Source: Vanilla planifolia
Lineage: Eukaryota > Streptophyta > Magnoliopsida > Asparagales > Orchidaceae
DNA length: 64,000 nt
NCBI GenBank assembly: GCA_023846275.1
Contig: CM043877.1
Location: 15,731,107 to 15,795,106 of the forward strand
Direction: 5' to 3'
In this document: positions 22,448 to 35,280 of the stretch, piece by piece
Position numbering within the stretch: position 1 is the first letter of the stretch
Layout of the letters: the number at the start of each line of letters is the position of its first letter
Program-made: the position numbers and the translations under genes
Notes under the pieces: generated by a model
Databases searched by the model: none
What the model was told of the DNA's origin: nothing
Seen by the model: the letters and a program-made list of their open reading frames with translations, nothing else

Positions 22448-25400
22448 TGTTACACCCTATTTTTTTCTAGGCTGATTTTTGGCATATATATATTTTTTTT
22501 TTTTTACATATAGACAGCTCAGATCGTCCCATACCAACCTGAGTAGCCTACGAAAAATATAGGATATAACACATCATTACACACCTACTTTCCTTAACAA
22601 TGTGGATCCCATCTCCCGGGTACACCGTCAAATCAGGATTCATGACTCGTGAATTAACTGATGACCTCGCGCAATGTTACTCCTACTAGACCCAATACTC
22701 CTAACCCATACTGGTAGGAGAACCGATCTAATAGAAGTCTGAACCCCCACGGTTAAGTTCCATAGTCATGTAATGACCTCACCATCAAAAATAAAATACA
22801 TAACAGTCTCAGATAAAATATGGCACTCCACACACTATACTACCAAGGCAATAAAATAAAACAGTGAATGGAAACTACATCACAAGAATAAGATCCAAGT
22901 CCAACAAATACAATATCATCCAACTAGATACATAAGTCAGAATCACCCTCACATATTACATGACATAAGGATAACAGTCTCCCTGAATACATCCAATAGT
23001 ATCAATCACACTAACCAAAATGTCTCAGAAAATCACAGATCAGATATCCTCCATTAGCCTGCTGACCACGATCCCACCTAATCTGGGTGGCGTCAAGGCT
23101 GTCGAGCCGCTGGAAAAATATAGATAATAAAGGAGTGAGCTACGCCCAGTAGGAAAGACAGCTAGTAAAAACTCACATGCAAGAGAAGGATAATAGCAAG
23201 AGTATAGGAATACAGCATAACAATGTAGGGTGGAAAGGCACTCTCAGTCCCAGACTCTGACCAACCACAGTCACCCCAGTCACACCAGAGTAGCTCTCCT
23301 CTGGGCTTCCAGGTAGCATGCCAGTGGGATCGCCCATCTCGAAACATGCATGGCGCTTAGGCAAAGCATGCCAGTGGGATACGCCCATCTCGAAACACGC
23401 ATCATAACGCCTAGCACCCGACACCTCAGCGTCTATATAGCATGCCAGTGGGATTGCCCATCTCGAAACACGCATGGCGCCTAGGCAAAGCATGACAGTA
23501 GGATTGCCCATCTCGAAACACGCATCACAACCTAGCCTGGGGTTCCAGGTAGCATGCCAGTGGGATACGCCCATCTCGAAACACGCATGGCGCCTATCAG
23601 TCACATGTATACTGTGGAAGCTAAGTCTGAACCGCACAGTTACCTACCACAACTACCCTAAAACATCATATAGGGTCTATAGTAGTCCGGTCCAATATGC
23701 CAATCCGTGAAATATGCCAACACTGAGTAAACTGACTCAAACCATGCCATTGCCATCCAAGCAACACAAACTGTACCAAAATTCTGACTATTCTGGTAGC
23801 ACTTACCCAAGTGTCACACTTCCTTCCAACTAATCCATCTGTACTGAATTTATGGATAATTTCCAACAGTCAATTTCAACTTGGCTATGTGATTTCCTAA
23901 AATCACCTTTTTCTCACTTCAGGAAATTTTTAAATTCCAAAATCAATTTCCGCCCTTTATCCATTCTCCGAAATTCGGAATAAATTTCCGAATAAAATTT
24001 AAATTCCACATATATCCTTTTTCCAAAAAATTCGGATTAATTTCCGAAATTAAATTTTCCTCCGCGCCGCGCCGTTCGTCCGCGCCGAATCTCCTGAACC
24101 GGATCTCGCCACCGGTTCGGGTCTTCGCTCTGAATCGAGAACCCACCGGCCGAATATTTAATCCAAATTTCCAGCCGACGTTTAGCATTTGATTATTAAT
24201 AAATATTGAATAATTACAATTACTTAATTAACTAGACCGTAATTAATCTAATCCATCTCCTTCCTCCGCCCGGCGCCCGCGAAACCCTAGCCGACGATTC
24301 CTCCGGGAAAATTCCGTTTTCCCCGTCGATTTCCGGCGACCGAGATCAAGGAGAAACAAAATCCGATGTTCGTACTATCCTAATGTTTCAATAATGCCAC
24401 TAATTTCTAAGGTTCAATCAAAATTTCCGCCGAAGTTTCATCCGATCCCCATTTTAACAATCTATGAAATTAAACAAATTTCAGCATTTGATACTATCTT
24501 AACATGATTAAAGCACATAATCGACTCAACACATGCTCGGTAAAATTTCCGAATTCGGCGGGTATAATTTTCCGAAAACCCTAAAATGCTACAATCAATA
24601 ATTTGCATTAATCAATTTCAAAAACCACAATCCGCATGCTCCGGTAGCTATTTGCAAAATAATCCATATTTTTAATTTGCTAAATAACTAATTTAAATCT
24701 GAATTTCCTACCTAACTAAATTTTCCGGCGAAATAGAAATTTTCCAGAAATCCAAAAATTGTAAAAGACGCAAATTAGCATTCAACGAAGTCCAATTTTT
24801 CATCCACATGCTTGATTTCATTAAGCAAAATACTCCATGCTTTTAATTTCTTCTAATTAACTAATTTAAAACCGAATTTCCTACCTTTGCCCGTCGCCGG
24901 CGACGGTGAAGCCCGCACGCGATCAACCGCAGCCCCTCGCCGAACGAAACCGGTACCAAAATGCTCGCCTCTGTCCCGCGAATCTCCGGTTACCAAAAGC
25001 CCCTTGGAAGGCTGCCGGAAATCACCGCCGTTCGCCGCGAACACCTCGTCTCTCGCCGCCGTTCGAAACCCTAAAGTCCGAAACAGTTCAGGTTAAATAC
25101 CCAGCTTAAACCGGTAATAACCCGTTAAGACCCATTAAGCGCCGGTTGACCTTCTAAAACGCCGCTTAACACCCGATCAGCCGGTTAATCTCCACCGCTG
25201 ATCTCGTCCGTCCGATCCGCTTATCCGCGGCTTATCCATACGCACGCGCAAACGCACCTCGGCGAACCGCCCGCTTTCGCTGAACCGCTCCGCCTTCGCT
25301 GAACCGCTCCGGTCCGGTTCACGCGCGGTAAAAAAAAAGAAAATAAAAATCCAAATTTCGTTTTTTTTTTAAAAAAAATCTCGGTGCTCCGAAAAATCCC

Positions 25401-26100
25401 CAGAAAATTTCAGAAATTCCAATAGCCTCCAATTGAGCTCCTGGCTCATCCTACTGTCGATCTGAAATCATCCAAGCCACAATTCGAATTATTGAAGATT
25501 AAACCTATAATATTTTACCGGGTATAACAATCTCCCCACCTTATCAGGAATTTCGCCCTCGAAATTCAGCAAGAATTTCCGGCCACTTTTCCGCAACATC
25601 CTGCTCTAACTCCCAGGTTGCCTCCCTTTCGTCATGTCTATTCCACAGAACCTTGACCATAGGAAACGACCTGTTCCTCAGCTGCCTGCTGCTCTCCTCG
25701 AGGATGCGAACTGGCAGTTCCACATAAGAAGAATCTGGTGCCACTTGCAAACCAGGAAGATCATCACCGATACAATGAGAAGGATCTGGCACATATCTCT
25801 TGAGATTCGAAACATGAAACACATTGTGAATCCCAGACAGATGCTCAGGAAGTGCCAACCTGTAAGCCACTTCACCAATCCTCTCCACCAGAAAACACTC
25901 CTCAAATTCCTGTACATCTTGACTTCTCCAGGGTGCATAGCCAAAGTTCCATAAGGAGCCTGTCGAAGGATCCTCTCCCTGAACTCCTGATGTGATGGCA
26001 CACACCAGCGACCCCTGAAAGTCAAAATGTCGTTTCTGAGAGCAAAGTCTCCTCCCAATCCCTGCGATGCCAACTCAAACTTCTCCTTCAGCTCTTCTCG
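22448..26100 (-). mobile_element. Truncated Ty3/gypsy chromovirus: long LTR plus 3' end of pol
   Basis: A 3.08-kb LTR (22448-25529) has ends TGTTACACCC and GGGTATAACA. Just outside it, the minus strand reads a purine-rich tract next to the LTR, so this is the 3' LTR of a minus-strand element. The adjacent internal stretch (25530-26100) encodes the end of integrase and a chromodomain: LPEHLSGIHNVFHVSNLKRY, then PVRILEES, LRNRSFPMVKVLWNRH and EREATWELE, plus a fragment of the H2C2-type region (AMHPGEVKMYRNLRSVFWW). LTR length and chromodomain fit the Tekay/Del clade. The rest of the element is absent and what remains is broken. A GC-rich stretch within the LTR (about 24060-25330) is probably its leader region. 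Confidence 0.85.
23315..23590 (-). repeat. Five-copy tandem array inside the chromovirus LTR
   Basis: The core agcatgccagtgggat plus cgcccatctcgaaacacgca begins at 23315, 23365, 23439, 23489 and 23551. Spacings are 50, 74, 50 and 62 bp, with alternating linkers, so a two-copy unit has probably itself been duplicated. It lies in the U3 side of a minus-strand LTR, where tandem repeats often act as enhancers; that role is inference. Confidence 0.9.
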
Positions 26101-26117
26101 ATGATGGTGGCTTATAA

Positions 26118-27250
26118 TTCCTTTTGGAGTTGATGTGTGGTGTATCAAAGATAGAAAAGACCGATGAGTTGGAGGTTTGGGTTTATGGAGAAGCATAGCT
26201 AAAGGTGTAATAAGATGGTATGCTAAGATCTGGAGCCTCATTGAGAAGGATAACAATTTGGTGATTAGATCAAGAGAGTAAAAGGGTAGATGAAGACTTA
26301 CGAGTGTTGGTAGAAACGAGAATTTCTTTGGTTGTCGACTCTCTCGATGGAAGGTCTGTCATCTTCAATCCTTATCTCTCACAAGAGAGGAAAAGTTAAA
26401 ATCTCTCTGATTAGAATTATGCACATATTCTTTGCTCATAAATTTGGAAGTACACAAATAAAAAATATTTCAATCATCAACAACTATATTACAATGAAGA
26501 AACCTCTTCTATTTATAGATGAAGGAGAGCTCAATGTATGAAAAATATATATATTTAGAAAATATCATACACATTAAAAAAGAAAAACTAATTTTGAAGT
26601 TAAATCAATTAAGAATTCAAAAGGAATCTTTATAATTTTATGACATTAGCTCCCAATAAGAATCACATTAAATACAAAATATATGAGAAAAGATAATTTT
26701 GGAGTTAAATCACTTAAGAATCCAAAAAGATCTTTAAAATTTTATGACATTAACTATTAGTAAATCAACCACATTAAATTTAAAATATAAAAATAAATTA
26801 AAAAAATTATGATAGGAAAAATTGTGTAATCATGCTATATACTAATCATGCATCAATGAAAATGCAACAAGGATGTCATCAATGAATGAGATGGATGGCA
26901 GTGATTGGTGGTGACTTAAGGGTAGAGCTAACGGGCAACCAAGCGATGGTAGGCAACCAAGGAGCAGCGGATTGCTTAAAGATGATGGGCAACCAGGTAA
27001 TGTTTGACTATTAAATAGCGGCTATTGGGACCAACAAACGATCAGGAGGTGATGGATGATTGATGATAATGGACAAAGCATACATAGAAACTAAAATCGA
27101 TGATGACATATTTACAATGTTTGGATGAATAGAGCAAAAATAGCAAAGATAATTATAGGAAAAAATAGAGCATCGTAGTTGACCTGTATGGTTGACAAAA
27201 ATGGCTAATCAAAATAAGATTAAGCTTGGGTATATATCTGAGTTCGAATT
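26118..27250 (+). repeat. Relative of the foldback element, one arm plus loop
   Basis: The block 26118-26440 matches the reverse complement of about 1380-1682. Shared blocks are cttttggagttg, ggtttgggtt, agcttggctaaagg / agcatagctaaagg, then ctcgatggaaggtctgtcat. It also matches 470-700 directly. The following 26440-27250 resembles the loop (ctatttatag..., then a GC-richer stretch rich in gatgatgg). No opposite arm was found. It abuts the broken end of the chromovirus. Confidence 0.5.
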
Positions 27251-27326
27251 AGACTAGTGTGATGTCAACGGATGTGTGTTTGTGAGATAACACAAGATGC
27301 TCTTACTTTAAAAATATCACTCAAGC

Positions 27327-27451
27327 TCTTAGAATCCTCTACTTATAATTAACTTGATGTTGAACTCAACTCCTCCCAACGATTCTTGAAGACACAACAA
27401 TGTCTCTCTTAGAATCCTTTATTTACAATTAACCTGAAGTTGAACTCACTC
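27327..27451. repeat. Duplicated 45-bp block, 80-bp period
   Basis: ctcttagaatcc-tac-aattaac-tga-gttgaactca occurs at 27327-27371 and again at 27407-27451 with few differences. Confidence 0.8.
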
Positions 27452-27479
27452 TCATTAGAAGGACATTGCATAAGTCAAT

Positions 27480-28790
27480 TTTATATTCTCCAATGGTATG
27501 TAGTTATTTGTTAATTAGTATTTATTTATTTTTAATTGATTTTATTAACCTACTTAAAAATCTAAAAAGTTAACCAGCTTTTTATACCTAACATATTTTT
27601 TCACAAAATATGCAAGTTTAAAAAATTGCAAATATATATATCCTACTAAAACCAACTTTTTTGGGTTGGAATTTTATAAGTTATAAATGTACACTATTGT
27701 AGCCAACATTTATTATTTGCATATCTATTCTCTATCAATTGGTTTAGACTTAAGTTGATATTCTCAAAATTATAAATCTATCATAAGTAATATTTTGAAA
27801 ACCACAATTGCATCCACATGTTTAAAAATTCATAAAAATTTCTCTAGGTTTTCAAAAAAATACAAACCTAATGCCATTGAGTTTATTTCAAAGAGTTCTT
27901 TTTATTTATATGTTCAAACAATATTTTTGACTAACATAAAACTTAAGAAATTAATTTGATATAGTTTAGTCAGACTTGATTATAATCTTTTTGACTTGTT
28001 TTTACAATTTATCTTATGCAAACTTTTGTTGGATAACCTTTTTCAATAATATCTTAAAAAAAATCATTGTCCACATTCACATAGCTTTGACTACTACCTT
28101 TTGCTTTTCTCTCTCTTCTTTGTTTTTGTATGTTTATATTGTATGATTCGTATATTCATAATATATAATCTATTTTGTTCTTTATTCTATTCTTTTTTTT
28201 CCAGACTGTATTGTATGGTCTTCACTACTTCCTCTCATCATATCATATTTGTGTGATGATGTAATATTGTATTGCATGATAATCCTAATTAACTCGCTTA
28301 CTTCATTATTTTATTGCACTGTACGATGGCTTGATTTCGCACGATTTGTTGTTCTAAGTCACTTCTTATTCATCTTGTTATATTGTGTGATGATGTGGTG
28401 TCATATTATACAATTGATTATATTCTAGTTCTCTCACTTCTATCTTATGTATATTATGATGTATGATAAATTTGATTATTTATATGATCTACCCTTGAAG
28501 TTTTATAATCACATAAATTTTAGATTTTCTTTTCATGTTTTTTTTAATATCAACAAGCATTAAATATAGTCAAACAAATGTGCCACATGTAAGTCTTCTT
28601 CTTTAGAAGGTTTATTCATGCTTATGCAATGACTCTACTATTGACAGGATACAACAACCATTTCCATAAAGGGAAAATATTAAAAGAGTGCTAGGAATAG
28701 ATTATAAGTTGTTTAAGGTGATAGGAGAGCATTTGAAATAGTGGGAATGGTTATCGAGTGATGGGGGTGAAATTATGATTAATGTCATGT
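27480..28790. other. AT-rich intergenic DNA
   Basis: No gene. The interval 28125-28500 is rich in words such as tgtatgat and gtgatgatgt, like the word-rich areas at 2.2-3.8 kb and 21.8-22.4 kb. Confidence 0.4.
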
Positions 28791-28794
28791 ATGC

Positions 28795-30419
28795 CGAGAT
28801 AATGCATAGGAGAGGGGGTGAATTGTATTTTAATCTTTTTATTATTTTGAAAGCTTTTTCTTAAATTAAAATTTGGTAATAAAAATAATTTAGTTAATAA
28901 TTTCATTAAATAAAAATATAAAAATAAAATAAAAAATTTATGATTTTAAAATATTTTTCAATAAAATATTTTATGCTTGATAAAAATAAATTTGAAAATT
29001 TCTTTTATATATATTTTTAATTAAATATTATTAAATAAGAAAAATATCATAAATTACATAATAACAAAGAAAATAAAAAAGATAATTGATTTTTAGGTGG
29101 TTCAGCCTAACTTATGCTTACATCCACCCCCAGTCAACCTGATCAGAATTCTACTGACAAAGCTATTCTTTTTCACCTTAGAAAATCGATTTAACCTTTA
29201 TAAATCATACCTTTTTGTCATAGTATATAGTGATTTATCATAATAATCTAAATTATAAAAGTTTAATATATTGAAGCATAATATAAAATAATATATAACA
29301 ACTATGTTCTACTTTTCACTTGTAAAAAATATATGACATAAGTTTAAGATTATGAGTTGAAATATGAATGCATTTATGAAAAAGTTTACAACAACTTAAA
29401 TGATTAAATTTAAAATATTAAATCAAAATCTTTATCAATATATATTAATATTGTTAAAAAAATAGAATCAACATATATCTTATATCAATACAATCTTTTT
29501 TTAAAAAATAAAAAAAAATAAAAATAAAAAAATAATTATAAAGAAGTCACTAATAAGATATTCAATTAAAGAGAACGCTGAAGCACGAAAAAAAATGATT
29601 TATAGACACAGCTCCAATAATGACGTCAAAATCGGATTACAATTTTTAGTTTTGCACCTCTTCCCAAAAAAATTGATGTAGCAAGGCAAATCATTAATCT
29701 TTCAACTTCTAAGACTCCTTCATTTATATTTAAATATTTTAAATTAAAATAGAATTTTTTTAAAGACTGGAAAGTGTCACCCAAAATAGCTGTTAATATT
29801 TCATAATTCTAAACAAACACAAACAACTTTTTAGAATATCAATTAAAGTGAAAACAATGACCATTGTCCAATCTAAGAAAACCAAACAAAAGCTACTAAA
29901 AGATCCAAATCTAATCTAAATGAGATTTAATCTAGATCATTAGATCCTATATATTGAATAGATGGTGTTGATGTGCAATAACATTATTCACAAAAACAAA
30001 GATGATTTTAATCATTCAATTGAGCTTTATAGATGAAAGGCTAGATGAATACACTATTCATAAATGTAAAGAAGATCTTAATCATTTGATCAGGTTTTAC
30101 ACATGTCGTATAAGATGAAAATTACTGTTCAAAATAGTATAATAATCTCATCTATTTGATTAGGCTTGTTAGATGGATAGTTAGATGGAATCTATTATTC
30201 ACGATAGTGGGCATGATTTGGACCATTCAATATCAAAAATATAAGATCAGAAGACACTAGTTCACCCCAATATTGAAGTGAATAGGGTCAATTTTTAATC
30301 CCACATTTAAGGCTTGTACATAATTTGGCATTTATAATACTTCCTCTCAATATATAGGTTAGTTAAATAAGATTGGCTACCCCTTAATACTCTTAAGAAG
30401 GCATGATCCAAGTCTCTTA

Positions 30420-30473
<54 letters not shown>

Positions 30474-30750
30474 TACATACATACAAACATACATACGGAT
30501 TTGACCTCATTGAGTCATTGCTTAGTAATTCACAAGTCCATTATGACTCATTATGCCTAAGTTGATTCAAGAGTTATTTCCTGAACCAATTTAATCCAAG
30601 TTAAATAAGGTTGTGTTGTGATCAAGACTTTGGCCTGATTTGACTCGACTCACCTCATCTTTTGACCTGTGACTCCCCAAAGCCTATTTCAGCACCTTAC
30701 GCCACTTGGCTCGAGTTCTATTGGGCTTAGCTGCGTATAAGTGCTAAGGC
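28795..30750 (-). mobile_element. Ty1/copia LTR region (SIRE-like), fossil
   Basis: On the minus strand the left edge reads caattcaccccctctcc (near 28810-28830) and, further in, gggtggatgtaagcat...gaaccacctaaaaatc (near 29090-29150). These are the typical R/U5 landmarks of plant SIRE-type copia LTRs and are matched by the plus-strand region at 34.4-34.7 kb. Inside, about 29920-30250 holds diverged ~80-bp units built round gatga-tagatg-attattcac. A gtgggatta marker (about 30295, minus strand) also recurs in the other region. Outer limits are approximate and the internal region is not recognisable. Old. Confidence 0.5.
30423..30497. repeat. (AT)n followed by (CATA)n microsatellite
   Basis: A perfect AT run from 30423 to about 30470 passes into CATA units to about 30497. 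Confidence 0.95.
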
Positions 30751-32632
30751 AAAATTTTTGTTTTCTTACTCTTTTTAGAATTACCTTTTAAATATTAATT
30801 GTTATTTTACTTTTAAAGTATTTTTATAGTTATAAAAATAAAAAATATTTTTGCAAATATTAAAATAATAAAATGTAATAAATCAAAGATCATGTAAGTG
30901 AATGAATGGTGTTATGTAATATAACTATGTTATGTTAAATAAGTGATATGACAAACAACCAAACTCATAAATATTTTATTAATAGACTCTTGATTGTTAG
31001 TTATTCTACTAAGAGTTTGATTAGTTGCTCTTTAATAAGTTATTTAAGCCACACTCAGAGCAAAGTCACCAACAATGCATGACATTGCTTCACTTGTGAA
31101 TTATTCTATGAGATATCTGATCTCAATTCTTCACTTTATGATCTTATACGAGTTTGAGATGCATGACCTAAAAGATACTAAAAAAGTATTAGAGAAACTA
31201 ACATAATGATTTTATTATTATCAAGCAAATAGTATAATAACCAAAGATACAACAAAGATAACTTTAAAAAAAACTAAAAGAAACTTTAAACTATTTAAGA
31301 TTAATATTAAAGGTAAAAGCAAAGAAATTTAAAATAAAATAAAAAAAAATTTTGAAAAAAAATTAATAAATATGTTGAAAATAACTTTGTTACGAATGGC
31401 CTTTTTTATGCCTTAAGTCTGTCTTTCTCAAGACACTATCAAAATCACACTGATTGAATTTTGTACCAAGAAAACAAAATTTGCATACATTAGGAGAGAG
31501 TTTGATGGCAAAATACTAAATATATGATAATTATAACAACTATTTTTGTCTTCATGTATAGAATTGTTCAATATGAGTGAAAAACTTAATTATGATGTGG
31601 GACTAAAGTAATGAAATTGTAAGCATGAACTTGTAGTCTCCCCTCCATATAAAGTTTTTTTTTCATAAGTTAAAAACTCATCAATATGATATGAGACTAA
31701 AATATTAAATATAAAAATAAATAATATATATCACATAATGAGAGTAAAAAATAAAATGTAAGGGTATAGCCAACGTAAAGACCCAACCCTAATGACTAAC
31801 CAACACATATGAAGTAATTCAATGGAGCAATGTCAAATCAAAGAACTAATGATCTTAACTAGGAGAGTCAAATGACAATGTCCAAGGAATAATGTCATCA
31901 ACCTTGGTAGTCCAAATATTATATTGATTACTTTATTCAGACAAAATCTACTTGAGAGTAACTTCAAATCTTAACTATGTTGTGCCTGATATGATCTGTA
32001 ACATTTCTTAGTACTCTGATATCACATACTTTATGTGAAATGGCTGTGTTGATAAAAACGCGATGTTGATGTTGTAGAGTAGGCTCGATAAAGTGATTGA
32101 GTTGATGATGATGGCTTGACATGATTAATAATGAGCATAACCAAACGTGATAATTTGTGAGAGTTAATTAGGGTTAAAAAATCATGATGAAAAGTCTTTT
32201 GAGCAAACAGAATGACATAATTGATATAACGCAACAACTGATGTTGATGACAAAAATAATATGAGGATTGATGGATAATGTGAATTAAATTCTCACTTGA
32301 GAGGAAGATTTATTGAGTATAAATAAGATTATGCTTAATCTTCATTATATGTGTTGGGTTATCATTGTGTTTAATGAGTCAAATTTTAAATATTTAGTTT
32401 TTTATCTAATGAGATTGTTAAGTGTGAAATAAGTTTATAAGTAAAAAATAAGTCATATACTTTTGAAGATAGTAAACTAGTAGTTTTCAAAGTATTTCAG
32501 AATATTTAACAAGCTCCAAAGATTGAAAACATACACATTAGTTTATAAGATTTTTTTACTATGAAATAAAAAGTTAGTTTGCTAATTTTAAGGTACTTTC
32601 CTTTCATATCAATTTTAAATCATATTCACACA
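30751..32632. other. AT-rich DNA, nothing recognised
   Basis: No gene or transposon core is visible. It lies between the two oppositely oriented copia LTR regions and may include more of their decayed flanks. Confidence 0.4.
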
Positions 32633-33150
32633 TCCAAATTGTTCAATCATCTTTTTAATTTAGCAAATAAATAGAATTCAATTTTTTAATCTCTCATTCT
32701 TTTTTTAGTTCAAATTTTACTTAAACTATTCGTTGATTTAAGAAACATAATTCTATTTTTCAATCATTCTTTTCTTAGTTAAATCATACTTTTGTATCTT
32801 TATCAAATTCTATGTTACATTGATTATTAAACTTTGATTAAATAAAATAATAATAATTTTGTTATTTTTCATAAATTAAAAAAATTTAGGCATCTGAATT
32901 ATTTAATCATTTTCTTGGTTTAATAAATGAATAAGATTCAATTTTTTAATCTCTCAATTATTTTTTTGATTCAAATCTTACTTAAATCATTTATTGATAT
33001 AAGAAACATGATTTTATTTTTCAATCATTCTTTCTTTGATTAAATTATACTTTTATATCTTTAACAACTTCTATGTTAGGTTGATTATTAAAATTGATTA
33101 AATAAAAATAATAATAAATTTATTATTCTTCAGAAATAAAAAAATTACTG
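32633..33150. repeat. Tandem duplication, ~260-bp unit
   Basis: Two adjacent diverged copies; the landmark attttttaatctctca occurs at 32681 and 32941, and tttttcaatcattctt follows in each. Both are AT-rich. Confidence 0.85.
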
Positions 33151-33154
33151 CCAC

Positions 33155-35280
33155 ATCCTAAGCTTGTGCCCAAGTATAAAGCTGTTGGGCTGAGCAAACC
33201 CGAGTGGGCACTCACAAACCTCGGGTTAGGATAAAGTCAAAAGCAAATCCGGTCGAGCCAGATCTTTGTAACATGAATTCCTGAACCAACTGATTGGGGT
33301 AAGGCATTGGATCAAGTCAAGAAGCACTCAAACCAAGTATACGTGCATGGGTCGAGTTAGACATGTATAAACTTATGTGTTATGAGTACACCAAGGTGGT
33401 TAAATCTCGAGCATTCTAGTTATAAAATATAAAATCATTTCCTGTTATGCAATGTGGGACTATATTCTCATATAATCTACAATGTCTGAAGCATGAGTAA
33501 TTTTCTCCCATTTGATTATTGATTGGATGGATAAAATCTCACCCATCTTTAAGCCTTGCTTCTATGCTCTGATTAGACAGCCAAGATCATGTCTAACTTA
33601 ATTAGAAGGCTTTGTTTATTTTGTCATTTAAAATAATCTACCCTTGATCTGATGGTTCAAATCTTTTTTTTTGAATCCTATAATCCATATCTAATCCTTC
33701 TTTACCATTGATGAATCGAACGATCCTAACTTTGATCAAATGATTGAGATCTCCTCTAAGCCTATCCAATGACTCAAGTCTATCCCACTTAATGGCTAAA
33801 TAACTAGCTTTTTTTAGAATATTTTATGAACTATTTAAAAAATGTTTTTAGGTTGTTTGGCAACAGCTTTTCAAACAGCTTTTGTTTGTCATTATAATGG
33901 TCAAGACCAAACTTTTTCTTAAATATCTAACTATTGTGTATGAAATAACTAATGAATATGAACAAGATTTTAACATCTCAAAGAAGGGTTGCATCAAATT
34001 CTACTCGCATAAATTTCTTCTAGCACCACCTAGGCTTACGATTATTTGAAATTCTAAATTTTTTTAATTAAGCTTAATTCTTTTAAGCTTTCATTTTCTT
34101 AATTCTCTTAATAATTTTAAGCTTTTTGTGTCATTTTACATTCATCAAAAAGTTATAAAAAAATCCGTTTATTTTTATAGAAATTTTTTTTATTATTACA
34201 TTTTTTCCTTTTAGGTTTAGTGGCCCAATATTTGTGAAAATCTGAGTTTGATATGATCTCATAAAAAACTTTGTTAAGATTGTGCTTATAAAATCCCGAG
34301 TTATAGTTGAATCTACAAAAGAGAGTAGGTTAGAGGTGACCTGTAGGGAAAAATCTCTAGTATATTAGAGGTGAATCGCACGAAAAAATCTTAAATTGTA
34401 ACTCTTTTATTAGTAAAGTTTTTCCTTATCTCGATTTCGGGTGAATGTAGGTTTTAGTTCAAATTGAACCACCTAAGAATTTTGGTATACCATTTCAACT
34501 TTTATTTTGATTTTTTTAATCATAAAAATTATAAATTAATATATTTATAAATTAAAGTTTTTTATAATTATAAAATTAATTTTATAAAGAATTTTTAAAA
34601 TATAAATATAATCTTAAAATTAGTAAAAATATCTTAAAACACATAATTCACCTCCTCTTATAAGATTCACATACTTGTTTTCATTTCAGTTAGTATCAAA
34701 GCTGTTTCTCTATAAATAGTGAGTCAAATCATTAGGATGATCCTTTATTTGTAGATAAATTAATTATAAAATTAATTCTAATTATTTGCTAATTTTTTAT
34801 TTTATTAATATCAACTTTAATATTATTATTTTTAGTTTATAATTAAATTGCTTAATTTTGTTAATGTGCTTATTTTATGTAATTGTTTAAGGATAACTTT
34901 ATCCTTTGTTGATAATTGTGAAACTTTATGAAAAGTATTTTCATCATGTCATCCTCCACTAATTAAGGGTGAAAATATTTTTATTTTAAAAAATGCCTTT
35001 AAAACTTTTATTCAAAGGATAGATGATGATTTGTAAGATCTTTTTATTCATTTTTTTATGCTTCCTAAATATAAAAGTAATAAATTAAGAATATTAATTT
35101 AATTAAAAACTAAAAAAATAAATTACTTATTTTGTATATTATCTCAAGAAATTGGTGTGAAAGTGTGTATAACTACAACTTGTTTTGAGATGATATAATG
35201 ATTAGATATGTTGTATGGCGATAATGAATCTCAAGATATTGGTGATAATAAAAAGGAGATGAATTATAAAAAAAAGACTA
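33155..35280 (+). mobile_element. Ty1/copia fossil (SIRE-like): LTR, primer-binding site, gag remnant
   Basis: The LTR region runs from about 33155 to 34688 (left limit uncertain). Near its right end are ggtgaatcgcacg, cgggtgaatgtaggtttt, gaaccacctaagaattttgg and cacctcctcttata, the usual plant copia R/U5 series. It is followed by ttagtatcaaagc (34690-34702), close to the TTGGTATCAGAGC primer-binding site for initiator methionine tRNA. About 200 bp on, broken frames (34940-35270) recall copia gag: an IKGEN-type start, FIQRIDDDL, then INYLFCILSQE and LYGDNES. Old and heavily broken; no pol was found downstream. Confidence 0.6.

Noticed and set aside
23315-23590. Regularly spaced repeats that could suggest a CRISPR array
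   Set aside because: Spacers are partly repeated themselves, spacing is uneven, there is no cas gene, and it lies in a plant LTR.
23173-23637. A 154-codon minus-strand open frame with repeated CFEMG-SHWHA units
   Set aside because: It is the read-through of the five-copy DNA array in the LTR; the repeats stay open because spacings allow it, and no family matches.
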